From contig NZ_JACHGR010000002.1 of NCBI RefSeq assembly GCF_014202415.1, forward strand, positions 248,001 to 312,000: DNA of 64,000 bases, in the 5' to 3' direction. Position numbers and translations under genes: made by a program. How positions within the stretch are numbered: the first letter of the stretch is position 1; each line of letters opens with the position of its first letter. Source of the DNA: Tolumonas osonensis. GTDB lineage: Bacteria > Pseudomonadota > Gammaproteobacteria > Enterobacterales > Aeromonadaceae. Below are positions 19,334 through 27,492 of the stretch, piece by piece. Below the pieces are notes generated by a model. That model did not search any database and had not been told where the DNA came from. It was given only the letters and a program-made list of their open reading frames with translations.

Positions 19334-20311
19334 TCAGCCCCCGATTGATGCCAGATGTGGTGTCACACCACTGTTTCCTTCATGCAGGAAGTGGGTTTCA
19401 CGTTTATGGGTTAAGCCCTGCAAAATGCGGCTTTGTAATTCACTATTCTGTTCATCGACTTGCAGCAAATCGCGCAGTGGCACACCTTCTTCGCCGAACA
19501 GACAAAGGTGCAATTTGCCGACTGACGAAACCCGCAGCCGATTGCAGTTAGCACAGAAATCCTTGCTGTACGGCATGATGAGACCGATCTGCCCCTGATA
19601 ATCTGGATGAGAAAACACTTCAGCTGGGCCATCAGTCAGATCACGGCTTTGCTGAATCCAGCCTTCGCGTAACAGACGCGCTTTTACCGGCAGGCCGCTC
19701 TGATGGTGTTTCTGAAAACGGGCATCCATTTCGCCGGTTTGCATCAGTTCGATTAAACGCAGTTGGATCGGCTGATTTTTCAGCCAGAACAGGAATTGCG
19801 ACAGCTCATGATCATTGAGGTTTTTCAGCAATACGGTGTTCACTTTGATTTTGCGAACCCCAGCCTGCTGTGCGGCATCCAGCCCGGCTAAGATCTCAGC
19901 CAGTTTGTTTTCACCAGTAATGAGCTGGAACTGGCGTGGGTCGAGGCTGTCAATGCTGACATTGAGGGAACGTAACCCGGCATCAAACCACTGCTGCGCT
20001 CGATCTTTCAGACGATAGCCGTTGGTGGTCATCGCCACGTTATCAATGCCGCTGATATTGGCGACCGTCTCAATAATCGCCGGCAGATCACGGCGCATCG
20101 ACGGCTCACCGCCGGTCAGGCGGATCTTCTTTACGCCCAATTCGGCAAAGGTAGTCGCCACCCGTCGAATTTCGTCGACAGTGAGGAAGGATTTGCGTCC
20201 GTCGGGGCGATAGCCGTCCGGCAGACAATAGGTGCAGCGAAAATTACAGGCTTCTGTTACTGACAGACGCAGGTAATGAAAGCGGCGGGAAAAACCGTCT
20301 TGTAACATCAT
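19334..20311 (-). CDS. moaA: GTP 3',8-cyclase (radical SAM)
   Basis: The 325-residue enzyme starts molybdenum cofactor synthesis. The N-terminal radical-SAM cluster is CNFRCTYC, followed by [12 protein letters not shown]. The C-terminal 4Fe-4S cluster is [11 protein letters not shown] with a later Cys in LHLCLFG, and the last residues are HLASIGG, the C-terminal double glycine MoaA needs. Two adjacent ATGs (20311 and 20308) follow AAAGG. Starts further upstream (20383) would extend into a structured leader and are rejected. Confidence 0.95.
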   Translation of the reverse strand: MMLQDGFSRRFHYLRLSVTEACNFRCTYCLPDGYRPDGRKSFLTVDEIRRVATTFAELGVKKIRLTGGEPSMRRDLPAIIETVANISGIDNVAMTTNGYRLKDRAQQWFDAGLRSLNVSIDSLDPRQFQLITGENKLAEILAGLDAAQQAGVRKIKVNTVLLKNLNDHELSQFLFWLKNQPIQLRLIELMQTGEMDARFQKHHQSGLPVKARLLREGWIQQSRDLTDGPAEVFSHPDYQGQIGLIMPYSKDFCANCNRLRVSSVGKLHLCLFGEEGVPLRDLLQVDEQNSELQSRILQGLTHKRETHFLHEGNSGVTPHLASIGG

Positions 20312-20425
20312 ATACACCTTTCCAAATTCGGGAGGCCAGTGCATTTCTTTACTGACCCTCGCAGGGCAACTGCTCGGCTGCATGGCCTTATCAGAGACTT
20401 AGGCGATGCAGCTCGGTGTGTTGTT
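20312..20425 (-). ncRNA. Structured moaA leader, candidate molybdenum-cofactor riboswitch
   Basis: The transcript between moeB and moaA folds strongly. GCTGCAT and ATGCAGC (plus-strand 20377-20412) form a 7-bp stem capped by GCCT/AGGC, and CCCTGCGAGGG makes a second hairpin. A final GGCCTCCCG segment lies just before the AAAGG ribosome site. Moco-sensing RNAs are known upstream of moaA in gammaproteobacteria, so position and complexity fit. I could not match the full consensus by eye. Confidence 0.5.
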
Positions 20426-20466
20426 TGTGTTTTGAATCCGTTGTCTCATTTGTAAAGACAACAGAT

Positions 20467-21255
20467 TCATCTCGTTTGAGTATCTAATTCCTGATCCCCA
20501 CATACTGCACAGCTACTATTTTTCTTTAATTTCATTGATCTAAACTGCCCACTTAATCCATCAATTACCAACAACTGACTACTCATTGGTGTTCCGGCCT
20601 TCGTCAGCAGTTTCAACGCTTCCATCGCCTGTAAACTGCCGACCACCCCCACTATCGGGGCCAGCACGCCAGCTTCGACGCAGCTTTGGCCTTGATTGGA
20701 GGAAGATGGAGAAGAAAAAAACTGGCTGAAGCAGTGGTAGCAGGGTTCGTCTTGCAGCCAGCGAAAAACGGCAACCTGACCTTCAAAGCGGATCGCCGCA
20801 CCAGAAACCAACGGGGTTTGCTGATGAAAGCAGGTCAGATTTAATAAATTACGGGTATCCAGATTGTCACTGCAATCGAGCACCAGATCGTGCGCAGCTA
20901 CCAGTGACAAAGCCGAGGATTCATCCAAATAACGCGGTATCACTTCAAACTGACAGGTTGGATTCAAAACCGCCAAGGTCTGACGCGCGGATTCCGCCTT
21001 GTTCATGCCGATCCGGGCATCATGATGTAATACCTGCCGTTGCAGATTAGACACATCAACGGTATCGCCATCCACCAGCGTGAGTTGCCCGACACCGGCA
21101 GTGGTCAGATATTGCGCGGCAGCACAACCAAGACCGCCCAGACCGACCACCAGCACACGCGCATTTTTCAACGCCATCTGACCATCAATATCCACACTAC
21201 GCAGATTGATCTGACGGTGATAACGCAGCAGTTCCTGATCAGTCAGTTCTTTCAT
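20467..21255 (-). CDS. moeB: Molybdopterin-synthase adenylyltransferase
   Basis: The 262-residue E1-like enzyme activates the MoaD C-terminal glycine. The nucleotide loop VLVVGLGGLGCAAAQYL, the DGDTVDVSNLQRQVLH segment, the DCSDNLDTR motif and zinc-binding pairs CYHC and CAVC are visible. It follows moeA by 8 bp in the usual moeAB order. The C-terminal third is noticeably Ser/Lys rich. Confidence 0.95.
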   Translation of the reverse strand: MKELTDQELLRYHRQINLRSVDIDGQMALKNARVLVVGLGGLGCAAAQYLTTAGVGQLTLVDGDTVDVSNLQRQVLHHDARIGMNKAESARQTLAVLNPTCQFEVIPRYLDESSALSLVAAHDLVLDCSDNLDTRNLLNLTCFHQQTPLVSGAAIRFEGQVAVFRWLQDEPCYHCFSQFFSSPSSSNQGQSCVEAGVLAPIVGVVGSLQAMEALKLLTKAGTPMSSQLLVIDGLSGQFRSMKLKKNSSCAVCGDQELDTQTR

Positions 21256-21263
21256 TCGTCACC

Positions 21264-22484
21264 TCAGCTCACGATCTCGTTAAACAATTCAATGGTGACG
21301 ATTTCACCGACAGTGACTTCCTTTTCCACGATGACGAAACAATTGGCAGCACACAGCGAGGTAAACATGCCGGAGCCCTGAGCACCGGTCGAACGTACGC
21401 TGATCTGCCCTTCGGCATTCACACTGATCACACCACGTTGGAAGTCGACACGATTTTTGGCACTGCGGAAATGGTGTTCCGCAATGGCAGGAATGCGTAA
21501 TGGCGAGACAGAAATTTCACCCGCCAGTTTGCGCAGCGCCGGCTGAACCAGCTGGTAAAAAGTGACAAACGCCGATACCGGATTCCCCGGCAAACCAAAG
21601 AAATGTTTATTGCGGATCGAGCCAAACGCGAACGGTTTGCCCGGTTTCATTGCCACCGACCAGAACCCCACTTCGCCCAACTCCAGCAGCAGATCTTTGG
21701 TGTAATCCGCCTCACCGACTGAGACTCCACCGGAGGTAATAATGGCGTCGGCTTCCTGTGCCGCCTGAATAAAAGTGTCCCGCAGTTGCGCCGGATCATC
21801 CGGAATAATGCCGTAGTTCAGGCATTCGATGCCCATCCGATTCAGCATGGCTTCGATGCCGTAACGGTTGGAATCGTAGATTTCACCATCTTGCAGCGCT
21901 GTTCCCGGCACTTTTAATTCATCGCCGGTGCTGAAAATCGCGACTTTCAGGCGACGTACCACCTTCAATTCCGGCAACCCCAGCGTCGCCAGTAACGGTA
22001 ACGCGCGGGCATGCAGACGAGAGCCTGCTTTTAACACCACATCACCGGTACGAATTTCTTCACCCAGATAACGGATATTCGCTTTGGCTTTGGGTGGCTG
22101 AGTAAACAGCACCCCCTCCAGTGTCTGCGCAGTTTGTTCCTGCATGATCACCGAATCCAGCCCGTCAGGCACCTGTGCACCGGTCATGATCCGCAGACAA
22201 GCACCAACTGGGATCTCACCGCTAAAGGGTTGTCCGGCTAAAGCGGTGCCAGCAACCGGCATCGCACAACCATCCTGCCATTCAGCAAAACGGAAGGCGT
22301 AACCGTCCATGGCGGAATTATCAAACGGAGGCATATTCAGCGGAGACAACACGTTCTCCGCTAAGATATGCCCCTGTGCGGTTGCCAGTGGCACAGTCAT
22401 GAACGCTTGTACTGGTGCTATCTGCGCCAGCATGGTCGTTAATGCATCCTGAACTCTCATTGCACCTGCATCACAGCAACTCAT
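21264..22484 (-). CDS. moeA: Molybdopterin molybdenumtransferase
   Basis: The 406-residue enzyme inserts molybdate into adenylylated molybdopterin. MPPFDNSAMDGYAF, RIMTGAQVPDG, FSTGDEL, YDSNRYG, TSGGVSVGEADYTKDLL, MKPGKPFAFG and GLPGNPVSAFVTF are the standard MoeA motifs. Start ATG 22484, with AAGGAA upstream, lies 10 bp after nirD. Molybdenum cofactor synthesis is thus placed directly behind the nitrite reductase genes. Confidence 0.96.
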   Translation of the reverse strand: MSCCDAGAMRVQDALTTMLAQIAPVQAFMTVPLATAQGHILAENVLSPLNMPPFDNSAMDGYAFRFAEWQDGCAMPVAGTALAGQPFSGEIPVGACLRIMTGAQVPDGLDSVIMQEQTAQTLEGVLFTQPPKAKANIRYLGEEIRTGDVVLKAGSRLHARALPLLATLGLPELKVVRRLKVAIFSTGDELKVPGTALQDGEIYDSNRYGIEAMLNRMGIECLNYGIIPDDPAQLRDTFIQAAQEADAIITSGGVSVGEADYTKDLLLELGEVGFWSVAMKPGKPFAFGSIRNKHFFGLPGNPVSAFVTFYQLVQPALRKLAGEISVSPLRIPAIAEHHFRSAKNRVDFQRGVISVNAEGQISVRSTGAQGSGMFTSLCAANCFVIVEKEVTVGEIVTIELFNEIVS

Positions 22485-22494
22485 AACGACTTCC

Positions 22495-22824
22495 TTATTC
22501 CGCTTTTAACCAGACTTCGTCACCGCGAACATCTACCGGCCAGCTTTTTACGGCGATCCCCGGTGCATCTAGGCAACGCCCGTCGGCCAGTGCGAAATGC
22601 TGCTTATACAGCGGTGATGCCACACAGAGTTCATCCTGAATATCGCCGATGATGCCGCGGGAAAGCACGAAGGCTTCACCCAGCGGATCCCAGTTATCCA
22701 GTGCATACACCGATGGAATTTCATTCGGAATATAAAACACTGCCACCTGCTTGCCATTGACCAGGGCTGTCCGGCCGGAATGCTCAACCAGGTCGTTCAA
22801 TTCACAAATTTTCTGCCAGCTCAT
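22495..22824 (-). CDS. nirD: Nitrite reductase (NADH) small subunit
   Basis: The 109-residue Rieske-like protein lacks the Rieske Cys/His ligands, as is normal for NirD. WQKICELNDL, DNWDPLGEAFVLSRGIIGD and VASPLYKQHFALADGRCL match the family. It overlaps the end of nirB by 4 bp (ATGA). Confidence 0.95.
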   Translation of the reverse strand: MSWQKICELNDLVEHSGRTALVNGKQVAVFYIPNEIPSVYALDNWDPLGEAFVLSRGIIGDIQDELCVASPLYKQHFALADGRCLDAPGIAVKSWPVDVRGDEVWLKAE

Positions 22825-25340
22825 ACCAACTCCTTGATCAGAATTAACTCTTCGTCAGCTTTAGGGATCGCCTGCTCACGCACGATCTGACGCGGTGGCA
22901 TATACGCCTCGTCACTGTTGAGGAACGGCGCAAAACGTTTCAATTTTTCGGGATCTTCAATGGTGGTTTTCCATTCGCATTGATAGGTGTCAATCAGGTG
23001 CAGCATCTGGTCTTCCAGTTCCGCCGCAATGCCGAGTTTGTCGTCGATGATGACCGATTTCAGGTAATCCAGACCGCCTTCCATGTTTTCCATCCATACG
23101 GAAGTACGTTGCAGACGGTCGCCGGTACGGATGTAGAACACCATCAGGCGATCGATGTATTTGATCAGATCTTCATCGCTGAGATCGGTGGCGAACAGGT
23201 CGGCATGGCGTGGGCGCATCCCGCCGTTACCACAGACATACAGGTTCCAGCCTTTTTCGGTGGCAATCACGCCAAAATCTTTGCTTTGCGCTTCGGCACA
23301 TTCACGGGTGCAACCGGAAACGGCAAATTTGATTTTGTGCGGCGCACGGATGCCCTTGTAGCGGTTCTCTAGTGTGACTGCCATGCCGGCAGAATCTTTG
23401 ACGCCGTAACGGCACCAGGTTGAACCAACACACGATTTCACAGTACGCAGTGATTTGCCGTAGGCATGACCGGTTTCAAAACCGGCATCAACCAGTTCCT
23501 TCCAGATCACAGGCAGTTGATCGACACGGGCACCAAACAAGTCAACACGCTGACCACCAGTGATTTTGGTGTAGAGGTTGTATTTCTTCGCCACCTGCCC
23601 CAGCACGATCAGCTTGTCGGGGGTGATTTCACCACCGGCGATACGTGGCACGATGGAATAGGTGCCATCTTTTTGCAGGTTACCGAGGAAAGCATCGTTA
23701 GTGTCCTGCAGTGGCTGATGAGGCTTTTCCAGAATATGGTCGTTCCACAATGACGCCATGATGGAACCAATCATTGGTTTGCAGATATCGCAGCCACGAC
23801 CTTTGCCATGCTTGCTCAATACCTGTTCAAACGTTTTCAGCTCACCAACACGGATCTGATGAAACAACTCCTGACGGGTAAAAGCAAAGTGTTCACAGAC
23901 ATGGTTGTTGGCTTCCATACCCATTTCGGTCAACGTCTGATCAACCACCTGTTTCAGCAGGTTTGAACAACCACCACAACCGGTACCGGCCTTGGTGCAA
24001 GCTTTGATATCCGCCACGGTGTGATTGCCGGCTTTAACGGCCGCCACTACATCGCCTTTGGTGACGTTATGGCAGGAACAGATGGTCGCGGTATCGGGCA
24101 GCGCCAGAGAAGTCGGTTTCGCGCTACCGCCTTCCGGCAGCAGCAATGACAGTGTAGGATCAGGCAGTTCCATCTTGTTCAGATAGAATTGCAGCAGTTG
24201 ATCGTAATCGCTGTTATCACCAATCAGGATCGCACCGAGCAGAATTTTGCCGGTTTCATCGGTGACCAGTTTTTTGTAGATGCCGGATGGACGATCCAGC
24301 AGCAGTAACTCTTGTGAGCCCGCAGTGGCGGCATGGCTGTCACCGATGGCGCCCACATCAACGCCCATCAGTTTCAGCTTGGTGCTCATGTCGGCACCTT
24401 TAAAGCGGGTTTCACCACCCAGAAGGGTACTGACCGCAGAGCGTGCCATCTGGTAGCCCGGCGCGACCAGACCAAAAATTTTACCTGACCACAGCGCACA
24501 TTCACCGATAGCCAGTACATCAGGATGCGAGGTCACACACTGTTCATCAATGGTGATACCACCGCGTTCGCCCACGGTCAGACCGGCTTGGCGTGCCAGA
24601 CGATCTTCCGGGCGGATACCGGCAGAGAACAGAATGACATCGGTTTCGAGATGAGTGCCGTCTTTAAACATCATGCGATGCAGCGCGCCTTCGCCATCGA
24701 CGATTTTGTCGGTCGCGGTATCAACATGCACTTTTACACCCAGGCTTTCGATTTTGTTTTTCAGCATGTCCCCGGCGACTGGATCCAGCTGCACCGGCAT
24801 CAGACGCGGGGCGAATTCGATGACATGCGTTTCCAGCCCGAGCAGACGCAACGCATTAGCCGCTTCCAGACCCAGCAGACCGCCACCAACAACCACACCG
24901 GTGCGGCCACCAGCACAGGCATCACGGATTTCATCCAGATCAGCCAGTGTGCGATAGACATAGCAGCCCTTACGCTCGTGACCAGGAATAGGTGGAACGA
25001 ACGGATAAGAACCGGTTGCCAGTACCATTTTGTCAAAAACATAAGATTCGCCCTGTTCGGAAATAATTGTCTTGTTTGCCAGATCCAGCGATTCCGCTTT
25101 GCAGCTCAGGATCAGCGACACACCTTTTTCGGCATACCATTCCGGATCGGCCATCTGCAGTTCTTTCGGTGCGCGACCGCCGAAAACTTCGGACAGATGT
25201 ACCCGGTCATACGCACTGTCTGGCTCTGCGCCTAATACGGTGACTTCGAATTGTTCCAGACCACCGGCGTTGACCAGCTGTTCCACAAAATGGTGACCAA
25301 CCATGCCGTTCCCGACGACTAACAGACGTTGCTTGCTCAT
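22821..25340 (-). CDS. nirB: Nitrite reductase (NADH) large subunit
   Basis: The 839-residue cytosolic siroheme enzyme reduces nitrite to ammonium. In order it has an FAD/NAD(H) half (VVGNGMVGHHFVEQL, then GVVVGGGLLGLEAANAL), a BFD-type [2Fe-2S] site (CSCHNVTKGD and CGGC), and the siroheme/4Fe-4S ligands SCVGSTWCRYG and SGCTRECAEA. The start has AAGGAA upstream. It follows a terminator-containing leader (25431-25657) that resembles the nrtA leader, so transcription into nirBD-moeAB is probably controlled by NasT antitermination. Confidence 0.97.
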   Translation of the reverse strand: MSKQRLLVVGNGMVGHHFVEQLVNAGGLEQFEVTVLGAEPDSAYDRVHLSEVFGGRAPKELQMADPEWYAEKGVSLILSCKAESLDLANKTIISEQGESYVFDKMVLATGSYPFVPPIPGHERKGCYVYRTLADLDEIRDACAGGRTGVVVGGGLLGLEAANALRLLGLETHVIEFAPRLMPVQLDPVAGDMLKNKIESLGVKVHVDTATDKIVDGEGALHRMMFKDGTHLETDVILFSAGIRPEDRLARQAGLTVGERGGITIDEQCVTSHPDVLAIGECALWSGKIFGLVAPGYQMARSAVSTLLGGETRFKGADMSTKLKLMGVDVGAIGDSHAATAGSQELLLLDRPSGIYKKLVTDETGKILLGAILIGDNSDYDQLLQFYLNKMELPDPTLSLLLPEGGSAKPTSLALPDTATICSCHNVTKGDVVAAVKAGNHTVADIKACTKAGTGCGGCSNLLKQVVDQTLTEMGMEANNHVCEHFAFTRQELFHQIRVGELKTFEQVLSKHGKGRGCDICKPMIGSIMASLWNDHILEKPHQPLQDTNDAFLGNLQKDGTYSIVPRIAGGEITPDKLIVLGQVAKKYNLYTKITGGQRVDLFGARVDQLPVIWKELVDAGFETGHAYGKSLRTVKSCVGSTWCRYGVKDSAGMAVTLENRYKGIRAPHKIKFAVSGCTRECAEAQSKDFGVIATEKGWNLYVCGNGGMRPRHADLFATDLSDEDLIKYIDRLMVFYIRTGDRLQRTSVWMENMEGGLDYLKSVIIDDKLGIAAELEDQMLHLIDTYQCEWKTTIEDPEKLKRFAPFLNSDEAYMPPRQIVREQAIPKADEELILIKELV

Positions 25341-25430
25341 GTTTATGTTCCTTAAACTACGGCACTATTTTCAGTGGATCCGTTTCAGGGGGTCCGTTTC
25401 AGTGGTGTTCCCCCTGTTGGTGTAATACTC

Positions 25431-25468
25431 AAAAAAAAACGCCCCACTGGTAAATTCCAGTGAGGCGT
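25431..25468 (-). terminator. Leader terminator upstream of nirB
   Basis: Read on the minus strand, ACGCCTCACTGG, loop AATTTA, CCAGTGGGGCGT forms a 12-bp stem with one G-U pair, followed by nine T. The stem is the same as in the nrtA leader. It lies 91 bp upstream of the nirB start with no gene between, so it acts as an attenuator rather than a gene-end terminator. Confidence 0.88.
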
Positions 25469-25657
25469 CATTGCCTGAGTGACCAAATTGTTGGGTAGCC
25501 CGTTTGACTAATCCGTTAACAATTTAGATACATTCAGCTTTCATGCCAGTTTTTAAAGTCTCTTAAAACATGGCATTTAGATGTATTTTTAACGATTTTA
25601 CGGAGTTTTCGTGACTCACGACGGTGCAACTGCACCAGATCAGTCAACCAGCATGGC
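25469..25657 (-). promoter_or_regulatory. nirB leader, diverged copy of the nasT-nrtA intergenic region
   Basis: In transcript sense the leader has an upper hairpin (ATGCCA...TGGCAT with an inner GTTTTAA/TTAAAAAC stem), the conserved GGCATGAA...TGTATC stretch, and a lower hairpin (AATTGTT...AACAATT enclosing TAGTC-AAACG-GGCTA), then the terminator. The whole segment aligns with 32229-32415. Its upstream end (25640-25657) matches the last codons and stop of nasT, and the following GGTGC...GCACC hairpin is also kept. The spacing to the kinase gene stop (25695) is about 40 bp. Confidence 0.75.
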
Positions 25658-25694
25658 GAAGTTTTTGTGAGTCAGATCGCACGAAAAGTGTATT

Positions 25695-27422
25695 TTAGCC
25701 AGCATGGAAAATCCGGTAAAACAGCTGAATCAAGTTTCCCAGCAGCAAAATCAGCGCAGTTAGCTTCCAGAATAAAACCGGATTCTGTTCCAGGATCGGC
25801 CGATGCTGTAAATCGGCTTCCAGCTCCCGGTTGGGTGCCGATATATCAGTAAAAAACTCGGAAAATGCCTCATAGCGGTTTTCCGGATCAGGCTGTAGCG
25901 CTTTTTGAAGCGCAGCATCGACCCAGACCGGCAGATCTTGGCGAAAATACTTTGCGGGGGTGTAAGTCAGTTCAGCATAACTTTTAAGCTTTCCGGCACG
26001 TGGTGAGCGTTCTTTATACGGCAGTTTGCCCGTTAGCATTTCATAGACAATGACGGCCAGCGAGAACAGATCTGAACGCATACTGCCAGTGAACCCCATC
26101 AGGTATTCCGGCGCGATGTAATTCACACTGCCCTGCGGGATCGATTTATCCAATGGCGAATTCTTCTCTTGGCTGCCCGCGATCAGCACAGTGCCAAAAT
26201 CGAGAATTTTGACCTTGCCCTCGGTGGTAAGCATGATGTTTTCCGGTTTCAGATCCTGATGCACCATGTCGTTGCGCTGAAAAGCGCGTAATCCGGCAAT
26301 GACTTGTTTGGTGATGTCTCTAACATCGGCCAATGCCGGTTCCGGGTGTTCGTTGATCCAGGTTCTGAGATCACAACCCACGATGTATTCACCCAGATAA
26401 TACATAAACTGTTTCGGTCGCAGCGGCTTATAGGTCTTCATCACATTGGGATGATCGATGGTGAGCCCAACCCACTCTTCGCGGATAAAACCATCCAGAT
26501 ACAGCAGATCTTCGGTGAAATATTCTGACGGCGCTTTCAGCACAAACAGCGCACCGGTTTCCATGTCTCTGACTTTGTACATATGACTGCGGGTGCCGCT
26601 GAAGATAATATCCAGCACCTCATAACCGTCGATTTTATTGCCCACTTGCAGTACAGGCGGAATGGGCAATTGCGTCAGCCGCTGCTGCGTTTCATCCAGT
26701 GTTTCATTAGGCAGCGAATCCACCGCGAGAATCAGTGCCGTGAGATTATCGTCACTGGCTTTATACAACGCCAGATTGACCAACGCCTTGGCTTGTGCCT
26801 CCGGGTCATGTTCACGGTCAAGTACATCCCGCATCATTTCCGGTGTCAGCACACTATGCACACCATCGGAGGTGAGAATGATGCGATCACCTTCACTGAG
26901 CAGACGTTTTAAATAATCAACTTCAAGGTGAGAATCAGCCCCTAGTGCGCGGGTCAGATGCGTGCGTTTGCCGCTGGTTGCAACATGATCAGTGGTTAGT
27001 TTTTCGAGTTGTTGATTGCTATAAAGATAGATGCGGGTGTCGCCGACATGAAACGCATGCAGCGTGGACGATTTAATCACAGCAGCGGTGAAGGTGGTCA
27101 GCATGCTGTCTTTGATGCCGTGGTTTTGCTGATTTTTTTGATATAACCAGCGATTCAGGCTGGTGATCACTTTGGAAGCGCTGGTGCTGACACTCCAGTT
27201 TGGTGAGGTGCTCAGATAATCATTGATGAAGCTGGTGACGGCAGTCTGGCTGGCAATATGCGAGTCTTCACAGCTGCTGACGCCATCAGCAATAACTGCG
27301 ACTATCCCCTTATAATCTAATTCATGACTGTCGGGGATCTTGACGGCAAACGCATCCTGATTGCTGGCTTTTTGTCCGGCGATTGAATACCCGCCAACCC
27401 GGATCTGAAGGGATTTTGCCAT
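25695..27422 (-). CDS. PP2C phosphatase / Ser-Thr protein kinase fusion, membrane anchored
   Basis: The 575-residue protein joins two opposing activities. The PP2C domain (about 1-235) keeps metal ligands in SNQDAF (Asp23), IADGVSS (Asp46), LTSDGVHS (Asp186) and SDDNLTAL (Asp224/225). The kinase domain (about 265-525) keeps the ATP lysine (Lys296), DFG (408-410) and APE (437-439). Its catalytic loop reads HQDLKPEN instead of HRD, and the glycine loop is degenerate. One C-terminal helix (about 548-570) should anchor it in the inner membrane. It lies between the NarK-type transporter and nirB, so control of nitrate assimilation is plausible. The substrate is unknown. Confidence 0.9.
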   Translation of the reverse strand: MAKSLQIRVGGYSIAGQKASNQDAFAVKIPDSHELDYKGIVAVIADGVSSCEDSHIASQTAVTSFINDYLSTSPNWSVSTSASKVITSLNRWLYQKNQQNHGIKDSMLTTFTAAVIKSSTLHAFHVGDTRIYLYSNQQLEKLTTDHVATSGKRTHLTRALGADSHLEVDYLKRLLSEGDRIILTSDGVHSVLTPEMMRDVLDREHDPEAQAKALVNLALYKASDDNLTALILAVDSLPNETLDETQQRLTQLPIPPVLQVGNKIDGYEVLDIIFSGTRSHMYKVRDMETGALFVLKAPSEYFTEDLLYLDGFIREEWVGLTIDHPNVMKTYKPLRPKQFMYYLGEYIVGCDLRTWINEHPEPALADVRDITKQVIAGLRAFQRNDMVHQDLKPENIMLTTEGKVKILDFGTVLIAGSQEKNSPLDKSIPQGSVNYIAPEYLMGFTGSMRSDLFSLAVIVYEMLTGKLPYKERSPRAGKLKSYAELTYTPAKYFRQDLPVWVDAALQKALQPDPENRYEAFSEFFTDISAPNRELEADLQHRPILEQNPVLFWKLTALILLLGNLIQLFYRIFHAG

Positions 27423-27454
27423 TTTGCTTTGCCCATGATTTCTGAAAAGAGAAA

Positions 27455-27476
27455 CGGCTATTCATGAGAATAGCCG
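27455..27476 (-). terminator. Hairpin between the nitrate transporter and kinase genes
   Basis: On the minus strand CGGCTATTC, loop TCAT, GAATAGCCG is a perfect 9-bp stem followed by a pyrimidine run (TTTCTCTTTT). It lies between the NarK-type gene and the kinase gene, so it probably lowers expression of the kinase relative to the transporter. Confidence 0.7.
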
Positions 27477-27492
27477 CTTTTATCCCGATAAC

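Noticed and set aside
24525-25235. Long plus-strand open frame opposite nirB
   Set aside because: Antisense shadow of the conserved FAD/NAD domain of NirB. Its Phe/Gln/His-rich composition is typical of reversed coding sequence.
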